From assembly GCF_003432485.1 (NCBI RefSeq), contig NZ_QVNQ01000008.1, forward strand, positions 248,001-312,000: DNA of 64,000 bases, written 5' to 3'. Source of the stretch: Actinomadura spongiicola (GTDB taxonomy: Bacteria; Actinomycetota; Actinomycetes; Streptosporangiales; Streptosporangiaceae). The first letter of the stretch is position 1; every line of letters starts with the position of its first letter. The position numbers and the translations under genes were made by a program. The notes beneath the pieces are model-generated. The model saw only the letters and a list, made by a program, of their open reading frames with translations. It did no database searches and was not told the origin of the DNA. Below are positions 32,604-43,538 of the stretch, piece after piece.

Positions 32604-34256
32604 GTGCCACCCGCGATCAAGCGCAAGAAGGCCGAGGGCCAGTGGGCCCTCGGCTATCACGAACCTCTCAACAAGAACGAAGAGAACAAGAAGAACGACG
32701 ACGGTCTGAACGTCCGGCGCCGCATCATCGAGATCTACTCCAAGACCGGGTTCGACTCCATCGACCCGGCCGACCTGCGCGGCCGGTTCCGCTGGATGGG
32801 CCTCTACACGCAGCGCCGCCCCGGCATCGACGGCGGCAAGACCGGCGCGCTCGAGGACGAGGAGCTCGAGGACAGCTACTTCATGATGCGGGTGCGGATC
32901 GACGGCGGGCAACTGAGCGGCCCGCAGCTCCGCACGATCGCCGACGTCTCCACCCGGTACGCACGCGGCACCGCCGACATCACCGACCGGCAGAACGTCC
33001 AGCTGCACTGGGTGCGGATCGAGGACGTCCCCGCGATCTGGGAGGCCCTTGAGGCGGTCGGGCTGCACACGATGGAGGCGTGCGGGGACGTCCCCCGCGT
33101 CATCATCGGCTGCCCCCTCGCCGGAATCGCGGCCGACGAGATCATCGACGCGACGCCGCAGCTGCGCGACATCCACGACAAGTACATCGGCTCCCCCGAG
33201 TTCTCCAACCTGCCGCGCAAGTTCAAGTCGGCGCTGTCGGGCTGCACGGCGCACTGCACCGTCCACGAGATCAACGACATCGCGTTCGTCGGGGTCGTGA
33301 ACGAGGCCGGTGAGACCGGGTACGCGCTCTTCGTCGGCGGCGGGCTGTCCACGAACCCGATGTTCGCGCAGAGCCTCGGCGTGTTCGTCAAGCCGGAGCA
33401 GGCCACCGAGGTGTGGCACGGCGTCACCTCGATCTTCCGCGACTACGGGTACCGGCGGCTGCGCAGCCGCGCCCGGCTGAAGTTCCTGATGAAGGACTGG
33501 GGCGCGGCGAAGTTCCGCGAGGTGCTGGAGAAGGAGTACCTCGGCTACGCGCTGCCGGACGGCCCGGAGCCCGCCGCGCCGCTCCCCCGCCGCGACCACG
33601 TCGGGATCCACCCGCAGCAGGACGGGAACTTCTACGTCGGGTTCGCGCCGCGCGTCGGTCGTGTGAACGGCGAGCTGCTGGGCGTCATCGGCGACCTGGC
33701 CGAGCGGTACGGCTCCGGACGGGTCCGGACGACGATCGAGCAGAAGATGGTCATCCTCGACGTCCCCGAGGAGAACACCGAGGAGCTCGCCGAGGAGCTG
33801 GCGAAGCACGACCTCCAGGTCCACCCGTCGACGTTCCGCCGCCAGACGATGGCGTGCACCGGCATCGAGTACTGCAAGCTCGCGATCGTCGACACCAAGC
33901 AGCGGTCCATGGACCTGATCGACGAGCTGGAGAAGCGGCTCCCCGACTTCGACCAGCCGCTCACCATCAACGTCAACGGCTGTCCCAACGCGTGCGCCCG
34001 CATCCAGGTCGCCGACATCGGTCTGAAGGGCCAGCTCGTCGTGGACGAGAACGGCGACCAGGTCGAGGGCTTCCAGATCCACCTCGGCGGGCAGCTCGGC
34101 GCGTCGTTCGGCAAGAAGGTCCGCGGCCTGAAGACCACGTCGGCGGGGCTGACCGACTACGTGGAGCGGGTCGTCCGCAAGTTCGACGAGCAGCGCGCCG
34201 ACGGCGAGACGTTCGCCGCCTGGGTGCACCGCGCCGACGAGGCGGACCTCAAGTGA
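32604..34256 (+). CDS. sirA: ferredoxin-dependent sulfite (nitrite) reductase
   Basis: A 550-residue siroheme/[4Fe-4S] enzyme reducing sulfite to sulfide. There are two ferredoxin-like half domains; the repeat around RGTADITDRQNVQLHW is substrate-binding. The cluster ligands are CTGIEYC (about residue 417) and NGCPNAC (about 458). The next genes are a zinc-ribbon protein, cysH and a sirohydrochlorin chelatase, so a sulfite rather than nitrite substrate is favoured. The GTG at 32604 follows GAGGA by 8 nt; ATG 32589 in frame is an alternative. It is probably controlled by the leader peptide upstream. Confidence 0.92.
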   Translation: MPPAIKRKKAEGQWALGYHEPLNKNEENKKNDDGLNVRRRIIEIYSKTGFDSIDPADLRGRFRWMGLYTQRRPGIDGGKTGALEDEELEDSYFMMRVRIDGGQLSGPQLRTIADVSTRYARGTADITDRQNVQLHWVRIEDVPAIWEALEAVGLHTMEACGDVPRVIIGCPLAGIAADEIIDATPQLRDIHDKYIGSPEFSNLPRKFKSALSGCTAHCTVHEINDIAFVGVVNEAGETGYALFVGGGLSTNPMFAQSLGVFVKPEQATEVWHGVTSIFRDYGYRRLRSRARLKFLMKDWGAAKFREVLEKEYLGYALPDGPEPAAPLPRRDHVGIHPQQDGNFYVGFAPRVGRVNGELLGVIGDLAERYGSGRVRTTIEQKMVILDVPEENTEELAEELAKHDLQVHPSTFRRQTMACTGIEYCKLAIVDTKQRSMDLIDELEKRLPDFDQPLTINVNGCPNACARIQVADIGLKGQLVVDENGDQVEGFQIHLGGQLGASFGKKVRGLKTTSAGLTDYVERVVRKFDEQRADGETFAAWVHRADEADLK

Positions 34257-34268
34257 GCGAGCACGCGC

Positions 34269-34436
34269 ATGAGTGAGCGCATGGCGCCGTTCTACTGCCC
34301 CTACTGCGGCGAGGAGAACCTCGAACCCCGTGCGGAACACGGCTCGTGGTTCTGCCCCGACTGCCTTCGATCCTTCACGTTGAAATTCATCGGTGTCGGC
34401 GCTCCCCGCACCGCGAGCAAGGAGATCCCTCGGTGA
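34269..34436 (+). CDS. small zinc-ribbon protein between sirA and cysH
   Basis: A 55-residue protein with FYCPYCGEENLEPRAEHGSW followed by FCPDCLRSF, a four-Cys zinc ribbon (CPxCG...CPxC). It starts 12 bp after sirA and its stop overlaps the GTG of cysH (GTGA), which supports a real, co-translated gene. A small protein in this position accompanies actinobacterial sulfate reduction operons; its role is unknown. Confidence 0.75.
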   Translation: MSERMAPFYCPYCGEENLEPRAEHGSWFCPDCLRSFTLKFIGVGAPRTASKEIPR

Positions 34437-35143
34437 CTCTTCTGGAGACCGACAGACCTACCCTGGACCTGGAGGACATCGTCGAATCCGCGGCCGCCGC
34501 GCTGGAGGGCGCTCCCACGTTGGAGATCATCCGGTGGGCCGTCGCCACGTTCGGTGACCGCATCTGCCTCACCTCGTCCATGTCGGACGCGGCGCTGATC
34601 CATCTGGTGTCGAAGGTGAAGCCGGGCATCGACGTGCTGTTCGTCGACACCGGCTACCACTTCGCCGAGACGATCGGGACCCGCGACGCCGTCGAGGCCG
34701 TCTACCCGGTGAACGTCATCAACGTCACCCCGTCCCGCACGGTGGAGGAGCAGGAGGCCGCGCTCGGGCCCCGCCTGTTCGGCCGCAACCCCGACCTGTG
34801 CTGCCACCTGCGCAAGGTGGAGCCGCTCGGCCGGGCGCTGGAGGGCTACATGGCGTGGTTCAGCGGCATCCGCCGGGACGAGACCGCCAGCCGCCGCGAC
34901 CGGAGGGTCGTCGAGTGGGACCGCAAGCGCGGCATGGTCAAGGTCAACCCGATCCTGGGCTGGACCCAGGAGGACATGGACAACTACATCGAGGACAACG
35001 GGGTCCTGGTGAACCCGCTGCACTACGACGGCTACCCGTCGATCGGTTGCGCGCCGTGCACCCGTCCGGTCGCGCCCGGCGAGGACCCGCGCAGCGGCCG
35101 CTGGGCCGGGCTGGGCAAGACCGAGTGCGGTATCCACCTGTGA
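34433..35143 (+). CDS. cysH: adenylylsulfate (APS/PAPS) reductase
   Basis: 236 residues. Two cysteine pairs, Cys123-Cys124 (DLCCHLRK) and Cys206/Cys209 (GCAPCT), mark the [4Fe-4S] APS-reductase type, with the catalytic Cys232 in the C-terminal ECGIHL. The P-loop region is SSMSDAALIHL. It reduces adenosine 5'-phosphosulfate to sulfite with thioredoxin. The GTG start overlaps the zinc-ribbon gene and the TGA stop overlaps the chelatase GTG. ATP sulfurylase (cysDN) genes are not in the window. Confidence 0.94.
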   Translation: MTLLETDRPTLDLEDIVESAAAALEGAPTLEIIRWAVATFGDRICLTSSMSDAALIHLVSKVKPGIDVLFVDTGYHFAETIGTRDAVEAVYPVNVINVTPSRTVEEQEAALGPRLFGRNPDLCCHLRKVEPLGRALEGYMAWFSGIRRDETASRRDRRVVEWDRKRGMVKVNPILGWTQEDMDNYIEDNGVLVNPLHYDGYPSIGCAPCTRPVAPGEDPRSGRWAGLGKTECGIHL

Positions 35144-35886
35144 GCCGGCCGATGGTGGCGGTGGCGCACGGGAGCCGCGACCCGCGCGCCGCCGCCACCG
35201 TCGCCGCCCTGCTGGACGCCGTCCGGGCCCGGCGGCCCGACGTGCCCGTGCACGCCTCGTTCCTCGACCACGCCGCGCCCACGCCCCGCCGCGTCCTGGA
35301 CGGGCTGGCCCGCGCCGGCGTGGACGAGGCGGTGGTGCTGCCGCTGCTGCTCACGGCCGCCTACCACAGCAAGACCGACATCCCGGGCGTGCTGAACCAG
35401 GTGCGGGGACGGCATCCCCGGCTCGGTCTCCGCACGGCCGGGACGCTCGGCCCGCATCCGCTGCTGACGGCCGCCCTGGAGCGCCGCCTCGCCGAGGCCG
35501 GTGTCGCGCCGGGCGATCCGGACACGGCCGTGGTCCTCGTCTCGGCGGGGTCCAGCGACGCGTCCGCCAACGCCACCATCGCGGGCCTCGCCCGGCGGTG
35601 GCGGCCCCGCGGCTGGTGGGACGTGGTCGCCGCGTACGCGTCGGCAGCCCGGCCCACCCCGGCGGAGGCGGTGACGGCCCTGCTCGACGCGGGCGCTCCC
35701 CGCGTGGCGGTGGCGTCGTACTTCCTGGCGCCCGGCCACTTCGCCGACAAGGTCAGGGCGGAGACGCTCGCCGCGGGCGCCGCCGTGGTCTCGCCGGTCC
35801 TCGGCGCGGCCCCGGAGGTCGCCGAACTGGTCGTGCGCCGCTACGACGAGGCGCTGGAGACGGCCCGTACGGCCACCGCGGTCTGA
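35140..35886 (+). CDS. sirohydrochlorin ferrochelatase (CbiX/SirB-like)
   Basis: A 248-residue CbiX-family chelatase. Metal-site histidines are in AVAHGSRDPRA (N-terminal half) and YFLAPGHFADKV (C-terminal half), with LLLTAAYHSKTDIP between them. It inserts iron into sirohydrochlorin to give siroheme, the cofactor of the sulfite reductase at the head of this operon, which explains its position. A bidirectional hairpin follows directly. Confidence 0.9.
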   Translation: MSRPMVAVAHGSRDPRAAATVAALLDAVRARRPDVPVHASFLDHAAPTPRRVLDGLARAGVDEAVVLPLLLTAAYHSKTDIPGVLNQVRGRHPRLGLRTAGTLGPHPLLTAALERRLAEAGVAPGDPDTAVVLVSAGSSDASANATIAGLARRWRPRGWWDVVAAYASAARPTPAEAVTALLDAGAPRVAVASYFLAPGHFADKVRAETLAAGAAVVSPVLGAAPEVAELVVRRYDEALETARTATAV

Positions 35887-35922
35887 CCCGCACCCGGCCC
35901 CGCAGGGGGCTCGGGTACGGGT
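35886..35922. terminator. bidirectional terminator hairpin
   Basis: ACCCGCACCCGGCCCC and GGGGCTCGGGTACGGGT form a long GC stem around GCAG between two convergent genes. No T tract is present. Confidence 0.7.
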
Positions 35923-35932
35923 CGGACGCGGG

Positions 35933-36679
35933 TCACGTGCGGTCGCGCCACCAGTCGGCGATCGCGCGGCGGAACGGCGCGTGGTGCTCGTCATCGACGA
36001 TCTTGACGTCGCCCATCACGACGGTCGCGCTGACGCGGACCACGGGAACGCGCGCCCCGGGATGGGGCTCCCGGACGGAGATCCTGCGGTCGCCCAGGAA
36101 GTTGTGGCCGGTCACCTCGACGCGGACGCCGTCCGGAACGATGATCTTGACGTCGCCCATCACGGCGGTGGCGGTCACGATGACCTCGCCGCTCGGCACC
36201 TGGGCGCCGCGCAGGTCGAGTTCGACGTCGCCCATCACCGACACGGCCTCCAGCGGGCCGTCGATACGGCCGACGATGCGTTCCTTGCAGTCGCCCATGA
36301 AGGCGCTGAACCGGCGCTTCACCTGGATCGGCGCGGGCTCGGCGCCGGGGGCGCCCATGCCGGGCAGGTCGGCGGTGATGGCGTCGAGGTCGCCGCGGGT
36401 GACGGCCGCGTAGGCGGCCTCGGTGCGTTCGGTCAGTTCCTCGAAGGTGAGCCGTCCCTCGACGGAGGCGATCCGCAACCGCTCCACGACGGCCTCCCGC
36501 TCGGCGTCGGACGCGCGCACCCGGTCGGGGGCGCGGACGGCGTCGGGCGCGCCCGCCGGGCCGGGCGCCGCCGTGGCCTCGGTGGGCTCGGCGACGGGCC
36601 GGTCGGGATGCAGTTCCTGCCGCCGGTCCCGCGGGCGGCGCGGGGACGACCGCTCCGGCTGTGGACTGGACTGACTCAT
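35933..36679 (-). CDS. DUF1707/LiaF-like domain protein
   Basis: 248 residues. The first ~55 are Pro/Ala/Arg-rich. A DUF1707 helix bundle follows (RASDAEREAVVERLRIASVEGRLTFEELTERTEAA). The C-terminal half is a cell-wall-active antibiotic response (LiaF-like, DUF2154) beta-repeat region with three copies of the VMGDVKI/VMGDVEL motif. Such proteins appear in envelope-stress circuits, but no LiaRS-type system is adjacent. There is no transmembrane segment. Confidence 0.87.
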   Translation of the reverse strand: MSQSSPQPERSSPRRPRDRRQELHPDRPVAEPTEATAAPGPAGAPDAVRAPDRVRASDAEREAVVERLRIASVEGRLTFEELTERTEAAYAAVTRGDLDAITADLPGMGAPGAEPAPIQVKRRFSAFMGDCKERIVGRIDGPLEAVSVMGDVELDLRGAQVPSGEVIVTATAVMGDVKIIVPDGVRVEVTGHNFLGDRRISVREPHPGARVPVVRVSATVVMGDVKIVDDEHHAPFRRAIADWWRDRT

Positions 36680-36858
36680 GGCTTCGACGGTATGCCCCCG
36701 GTGACGGTGAGCAATCCGCCGCGCGGACGAGATCGTCCCACCACTTCAGGAGGATGGACCGCGGACCAGGCCGAAGGCATCATCGGCGATCGTCCGGATA
36801 CGGTTCCCCGCGGGCACGGCGTCGGCCTTTCGCGACCTTTCCGGTGAACCACATCGGG

Positions 36859-37518
36859 TCACCCTTCCGCGTCGAGTCCCGCCCGTGTCGACAGCTCCTC
36901 CACCCATTCGGCGAACGCCTCACGGTCGTTCCTGCGCGGAAATGGTTCGTCCGGGACCGGAACGCCGAGGAATTCGCACAGCGGCCCCCACCCGTCGCTG
37001 ACCTGGAACACCAGCAGCCGTTCGGGCGCGATCGTCCGGCGGACTGTCTCGGTGTGCTCGGTGAAGACGTCGATGGCGTGGGCGCGGTCGGCGAAGCGCC
37101 CGTCGAACACCCCTTCCCAGACGACGTCCGTGGCGACCTTCTGGATGTCGGCGATCAGCCCGCCGCTCCCGTCCGATTCGGAGTACGCGGTGGCGACGCG
37201 GTGGATGGTCGACGCGGTGCTGTCGTACCAGCGCTGGGGGTCCCGGACGGTCAGGATCACCTTGGCGGACGGGTAGACGTCGGCGAGTTCGTCCCAGAAT
37301 CTGGACGCGGGCCAGTCGACGGCGGATCGGTAGCCGGCGAACAACCGGCGCCAGTCGGGCGTCTTCCCGCGTGCGGCTTCGCGCCACACCGGGATCTGCT
37401 CGGGATGCTCGGTCAGCTCGGCCATGTGATAGCAGGGGCCGAACCCCAACCGCTCCAACGCGAGTTTGAGCGACATGGTTCCCGTGCGTCCGAATCCGGC
37501 GCCGATGACATCGACCAT
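36859..37518 (-). CDS. sulfotransferase-family protein
   Basis: A 219-residue P-loop sulfotransferase of the short actinobacterial type. The 5'-phosphosulfate loop is GAGFGRTGTMSLKLALERLG at the N-terminus, and VILTVRDPQRWYDS is the 3'-phosphate-binding region. It would move sulfate from PAPS to an alcohol or amine; the acceptor is unknown. The ATG at 37518 (MVDVIGAGF) follows GAGG by about 9 nt. It is divergent from the lipoprotein gene. Confidence 0.85.
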   Translation of the reverse strand: MVDVIGAGFGRTGTMSLKLALERLGFGPCYHMAELTEHPEQIPVWREAARGKTPDWRRLFAGYRSAVDWPASRFWDELADVYPSAKVILTVRDPQRWYDSTASTIHRVATAYSESDGSGGLIADIQKVATDVVWEGVFDGRFADRAHAIDVFTEHTETVRRTIAPERLLVFQVSDGWGPLCEFLGVPVPDEPFPRRNDREAFAEWVEELSTRAGLDAEG

Positions 37519-37820
37519 TTGTTGAACCTCTACTTCGGGGGCAGTGGGTGATCCTCGTCGATCACAGAAGCAACTTTCTGCCCCGGCCCCTGAACCGGTC
37601 AACCTCGTCTTCCCAACGGCCGTCGGCAGCCGGCGGTCTGACGTGTCCACAACGTCCAACGCCTCCGGTGACGGTGTTCGACCAGGTCGGTCAACGTTTC
37701 AGGGGTGCTCGTCCGGTCTGTCGACGGTCGCCCGGCGAATCCACCGTCACCGGAACGAGACGCCGGTGCGACCTAATTCGGCCATGCTGAATCGATCGGT
37801 CCCACCCCTCGGAGGCTCCC
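37519..37820. other. 302-bp divergent intergenic region with a 13-bp inverted repeat
   Basis: TCCGGTGACGGTG (37664-37676) and CACCGTCACCGGA (37742-37754) form a perfect 13-bp inverted repeat 65 bp apart. The left arm lies toward the sulfotransferase and the right arm toward the lipoprotein gene. It could be a shared operator pair or a stem in a transcript. I see no gene here. Confidence 0.55.
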
Positions 37821-38726
37821 GTGTCGGTTCGGCGGCTCGCCGCGTTCGCCGCGGCCGTGCTCGCGGTCGCCGTGCTCGCCGGGTGCGGCGGTGGCGGTCC
37901 CGCGCCGCCGCAGCGGGCGTGGTTTCGTGTCTCCGTGCTGCCGGACGGGAACGCCCTGCTGGACCTGCGCGCGGCGGGGCAGCTGGGCTCGGACGCCGAC
38001 GTGCGGGCCCTGGCCCGGCGGGTCGCCGCGGCGACGTTCCCCGGCGCGCGGGCGATCCACGTCCGTACCGAGCGGGATCGCGGCGTGCCGTTCGCGCGGG
38101 CCGAGGTCCGCCGCGCCTACCGGACGGGACGCGGGCCGTCGCTGCGGATCGACACGGCCGGCGCCGTCCGGCTGCTGGCCGCGGCGGGCTTCCGCGACAC
38201 GACGATGAGGCTGCGGTTGCCGTCCGTGCCGGCCACGGTGCGGGCGACCACGGTCCCGGCGAACACCGAGCGGGCGGAAACCGAGCGGGCGGGAACCGGG
38301 TCGTCCGGCACCCGCGCGTGGCGGCTGCGCGCGGACGCCCCACCGCCGGTCGTGCGCGTCGACCTGCGGCCGCGGCCGGGCCGCTGGCTCGCGGCGATGG
38401 CCCTGCCGGTGCTCGGCGCGGCGGGCGTCGCGCTGGGCTTCTTCGTCCGCCGCAGGATCTTCGCGCTGCCGGCCGCGGGACTCTCCGTCGCCGCCGCGAT
38501 CACCGCGGTGGCGGGGTCGGCGGGCCGTCAGGGCGACGGCCTCGGCGTCGCGGGCCTGCTCGACGGGACGGCGCTGAAGGTCGCCACGATCGCGCCGCTC
38601 GCCGCGGTGCCGCTCGCGCTGCCCGCCGTGCTGCTGCTCGCGACGGTGTTCGCCCGCCTGGTCACCGGACCGGACGTCCGGAGCACCCACGAGGCCAGAC
38701 CGACGGACACCGGCGTGTTTTGGTGA
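37821..38726 (+). CDS. lipoprotein with C-terminal transmembrane helices, unknown function
   Basis: 301 residues. The signal peptide ends at the lipobox VLAGC (lipidated Cys ~22). An extracytoplasmic domain of about 150 residues carries no named motif. The region from PGRWLAAMALPVLGAAGVALGFF onward has about three membrane helices. The GTG start follows GGAGG by 5 nt. I do not recognise the family. The lipid anchor plus membrane helices argues for an envelope protein. Confidence 0.7.
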   Translation: MSVRRLAAFAAAVLAVAVLAGCGGGGPAPPQRAWFRVSVLPDGNALLDLRAAGQLGSDADVRALARRVAAATFPGARAIHVRTERDRGVPFARAEVRRAYRTGRGPSLRIDTAGAVRLLAAAGFRDTTMRLRLPSVPATVRATTVPANTERAETERAGTGSSGTRAWRLRADAPPPVVRVDLRPRPGRWLAAMALPVLGAAGVALGFFVRRRIFALPAAGLSVAAAITAVAGSAGRQGDGLGVAGLLDGTALKVATIAPLAAVPLALPAVLLLATVFARLVTGPDVRSTHEARPTDTGVFW

Positions 38727-38781
38727 CCGGTCACCGGAGACGAAGCGATGCCGAGCGCCGATGGATCCTAAACTGAAGGCC

Positions 38782-39324
38782 ATGTCCGACGGCCACACCC
38801 CGTGCACCTGCGTGATCTGTAACCACGGTGACCGTGACCGCCTGGACAACTTCCAGCTCCGCACGATCGTGCACATCACCGAGTACGGCTGGAGCGTCGT
38901 CCTCGTGCACCCCGACGACGGGCCCGGGTGGGCGTACACGATCGGCCTGTGGCACAGCCACGGCGCGCCCGAACTGGCCATGTTCGGCGGCGACGTCTAC
39001 GAGATGGAGGAGTCGCTGAACACGCTCGGCCGCCACACCGCCGACGGACGTCTCCCCGCGGACGGCGAACGCCGCGACGGCGTCGTCCGCGGCCAGGCCG
39101 CCGCGTTCCGCGAGACCGATCCGCTCTGGTACGACGCGATGTTCGGCGGGGCCGTCGCGTTCTACCGGCGCCCCACGCCGCCGATGCTCCAGGTCGTGTG
39201 GCCGAACGGGGAGGGCCTGTTCCCCTGGCAGCCCGGCACGGACCTGCCGTTCCGCCATTCGCAGCCGTGGCTGTGGCTCCCCCCGCGACAGCATCCCGCA
39301 GGCGTCTGGACACAGCGCTTGTGA
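38782..39324 (+). CDS. DUF4262 domain protein
   Basis: A 180-residue protein. DUF4262 is recognisable in HITEYGWSVVLVHPDDGPGW followed by AYTIGLWHSHGAPELAMFGG. A Cys/His pair at the N-terminus (CTCVICNHGD) could bind metal. GAAGG precedes the ATG at 38782, and an earlier in-frame ATG at 38761 lies in the probable promoter (TAAACT at 38767-38772). Its function is unknown. Confidence 0.83.
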   Translation: MSDGHTPCTCVICNHGDRDRLDNFQLRTIVHITEYGWSVVLVHPDDGPGWAYTIGLWHSHGAPELAMFGGDVYEMEESLNTLGRHTADGRLPADGERRDGVVRGQAAAFRETDPLWYDAMFGGAVAFYRRPTPPMLQVVWPNGEGLFPWQPGTDLPFRHSQPWLWLPPRQHPAGVWTQRL

Positions 39325-39432
39325 CGGGCGGCCCGCCGCGCGTGACACTCTGACGGCACCCATGGTGCGCGGGCGGACGGCGGGGTAGGCCACAATCGAC
39401 GGGCCAGGACGACCAGGTGGAGGAGTTGCGAC

Positions 39433-41526
<2,094 letters not shown>

Positions 41527-41539
41527 ACTTCGAAGTCCT

Positions 41540-42253
41540 ATGCGGATCCTTTCTCCGGAGGCGGGCGAGGTCGATCTCGTCGAGCGCTACGCCTATCCGT
41601 CCGACGGGGTGTGGCTTCGGGCCAACATGGTCGCCAGCCTGGACGGCGCGGCGCAGCGCGACGAGCGCAGCGGCGGCCTCGGCAACGCCGCCGACCGGCA
41701 TCTGTTCCTGCTGCTGCGCGGTCTCGCCGACGTCGTGATCGTCGGCGCCAACACGGTGCGGGCCGAAGGTTACGGGCCCGTCCTGCCGACGGACGCGTGG
41801 GACGGGATTCGGGACGGGCGCGCGCCCGTCCCGCCGCTGGCGGTCGTCTCCCGCACCCTCGACCTCGACTTCGACGCGCCGCTGTTCACCGAGGCGCGGG
41901 CCAGGACGATCGTGCTGGCGACCGCGACCGCCGACCCGGCGCGACTGGAGGCCGCGCGGGAGCGCGCCGACGTCATCATCGCCGGGGAGGACTCCCTGGA
42001 CTTCCCCGCCGCCGTCGCGGAGCTCGCGGCGCGCGGCCATCGGCGCCTGCTGTGCGAGGGCGGGCCGGGCGTCCTCGCGCAGGTGGTGGCGGACGGGCTG
42101 CTGGACGAGCTGTGCCTCACGCTGAGCCCGCAGCTGCTCGCCGGGCACCCGACGCGGATCCTGAACGGCCCGCCGCTGCCCGTCCCGCCGGAGCTGACCC
42201 TCGCCCAGGTGCTGCGCGACGACGACTTCCTCTTCCTCCGCTACACCCGCTGA
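41540..42253 (+). CDS. RibD C-terminal-like pyrimidine reductase family protein
   Basis: A 237-residue dihydrofolate-reductase-fold protein. Landmarks are LRANMVASLDGAAQ near the N-terminus, the NADPH-binding LLCEGGPGVLAQVVADGLLDEL, and VIVGANTVRAEGYGP. It lacks the RibD deaminase domain. Such stand-alone proteins are often annotated as pyrimidine reductases, but most actinobacterial ones are untested and may reduce other substrates. It starts 13 bp behind glgX and may be co-transcribed. Confidence 0.87.
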   Translation: MRILSPEAGEVDLVERYAYPSDGVWLRANMVASLDGAAQRDERSGGLGNAADRHLFLLLRGLADVVIVGANTVRAEGYGPVLPTDAWDGIRDGRAPVPPLAVVSRTLDLDFDAPLFTEARARTIVLATATADPARLEAARERADVIIAGEDSLDFPAAVAELAARGHRRLLCEGGPGVLAQVVADGLLDELCLTLSPQLLAGHPTRILNGPPLPVPPELTLAQVLRDDDFLFLRYTR

Positions 42254-42325
42254 CCTGCGGCATCGGAGCCGCCATCCGGGCCCCCGCGTCGCCGGGCTGT
42301 CGGTGCCGGGGCGCACTATAGGGGG

Positions 42326-43417
42326 ATGGACCTGCCGATCCTTCCGCCGTTGCCGCCGATGCTGGCCAAGGCGGTGAAGACGATGCCCAAGGGCGATCTG
42401 CTGTACGAGCCGAAATGGGACGGTTTCCGCTGCGTCGTGTTCCGCGACGGCGACGAGGTGGAGCTGTCCAGCCGGGGCGAGAAGCCGCTCACCCGGTACT
42501 TCCCCGAGCTGGTCGAGGCGGTGCGGCGCGAGCTTCCCGAACGCTGCGTGATCGACGGCGAGATCGTCCTTCCGATGGGCACCCGCCTGGACTTCGAGGC
42601 CCTCCAGCAGCGCATCCACCCGGCCGCGTCCCGGGTGAAGCTGCTGTCGGAGCAGACCCCGGCGTCGTTCATCGCGTTCGACCTGCTCGCCCTGGGCGAC
42701 GAGTCACTGATGGAGGTGCCGCTCGGTGAGCGGAGGCAACGCCTCGTCGACACGCTCACGGGGGTGCGGGCGCCGATCCACGTGACGCCCGCGTCCGACT
42801 CCTACGAGCTGGCGCTGCGCTGGTTCGACGAGTTCGAGGGCGCCGGGTTGGACGGCGTCATCGCCAAACCGCGCGACCTGCCGTACGAGTCCGACAAGCG
42901 GGCCCTGTTCAAGGTCAAGCACGAGCGGACCGCCGACTGCGTGGTTGCGGGCTTCCGCTGGCACAAGTCGGGCCCGATCGTGGGGTCGCTCCTCCTCGGC
43001 CTCTACAACGACCAGGGCAACCTCCAGCACGTGGGGGTGGCGGCGTCGTTCACGATGAAGCGCCGCGCCGAGCTGGTCGAGGAGCTTCGGCCGTACCGGC
43101 TGGAGGATCTCACCGAGCACCCGTGGGCGGAGTGGGCGAGCCAGTCCGAGGCGACCGTCGACCGGATGCCGGGCGCCATCTCCCGCTGGACGGGCAAGAA
43201 GGACCTCAGCTGGGTGCCGCTGCGTCCCGACCTGGTCGTCGAGGTCGCGTACGAGGCGATGGAGGGCGACCGTTTCCGTCACACGGCCCGCTTCCGCAAC
43301 TGGCGCCCCGACCGCACCCCCGAGTCGTGCACCTACGAGCAGCTGGAGATCCCCGTGGCGTACGACCTCGACGACATCCTCTCCGGCCAGGCCACGAACC
43401 CCAGAGCCGACCACTAG
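42326..43417 (+). CDS. ligC: ATP-dependent DNA ligase, LigC type
   Basis: A 363-residue ligase. Nucleotidyl-transfer motif I EPKWDGFR has the adenylated Lys30. Motif III-like IDGEIVLP, motif IV DGVIAKPRD and motif V KRALFKVKHERT follow, with a C-terminal OB domain. There are no polymerase or nuclease domains, as in mycobacterial LigC. A stand-alone LigD-type polymerase is encoded 9.6 kb away at 51956-53038; mycobacterial LigC1 and Prim-PolC act together in excision repair (established). No Ku gene is in the window. Confidence 0.92.
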   Translation: MDLPILPPLPPMLAKAVKTMPKGDLLYEPKWDGFRCVVFRDGDEVELSSRGEKPLTRYFPELVEAVRRELPERCVIDGEIVLPMGTRLDFEALQQRIHPAASRVKLLSEQTPASFIAFDLLALGDESLMEVPLGERRQRLVDTLTGVRAPIHVTPASDSYELALRWFDEFEGAGLDGVIAKPRDLPYESDKRALFKVKHERTADCVVAGFRWHKSGPIVGSLLLGLYNDQGNLQHVGVAASFTMKRRAELVEELRPYRLEDLTEHPWAEWASQSEATVDRMPGAISRWTGKKDLSWVPLRPDLVVEVAYEAMEGDRFRHTARFRNWRPDRTPESCTYEQLEIPVAYDLDDILSGQATNPRADH

Positions 43418-43538
43418 CCCCGCCGGGCCGCACGACCGCGGAGATCGCACGACCCGACGGCGCTCACCCCGGCCATCGCCGCAATCCCGCAACGCTTCCC
43501 ACGGTTGCGATCGCGTCCGAAGGCCGTGAGAAGCCGGA

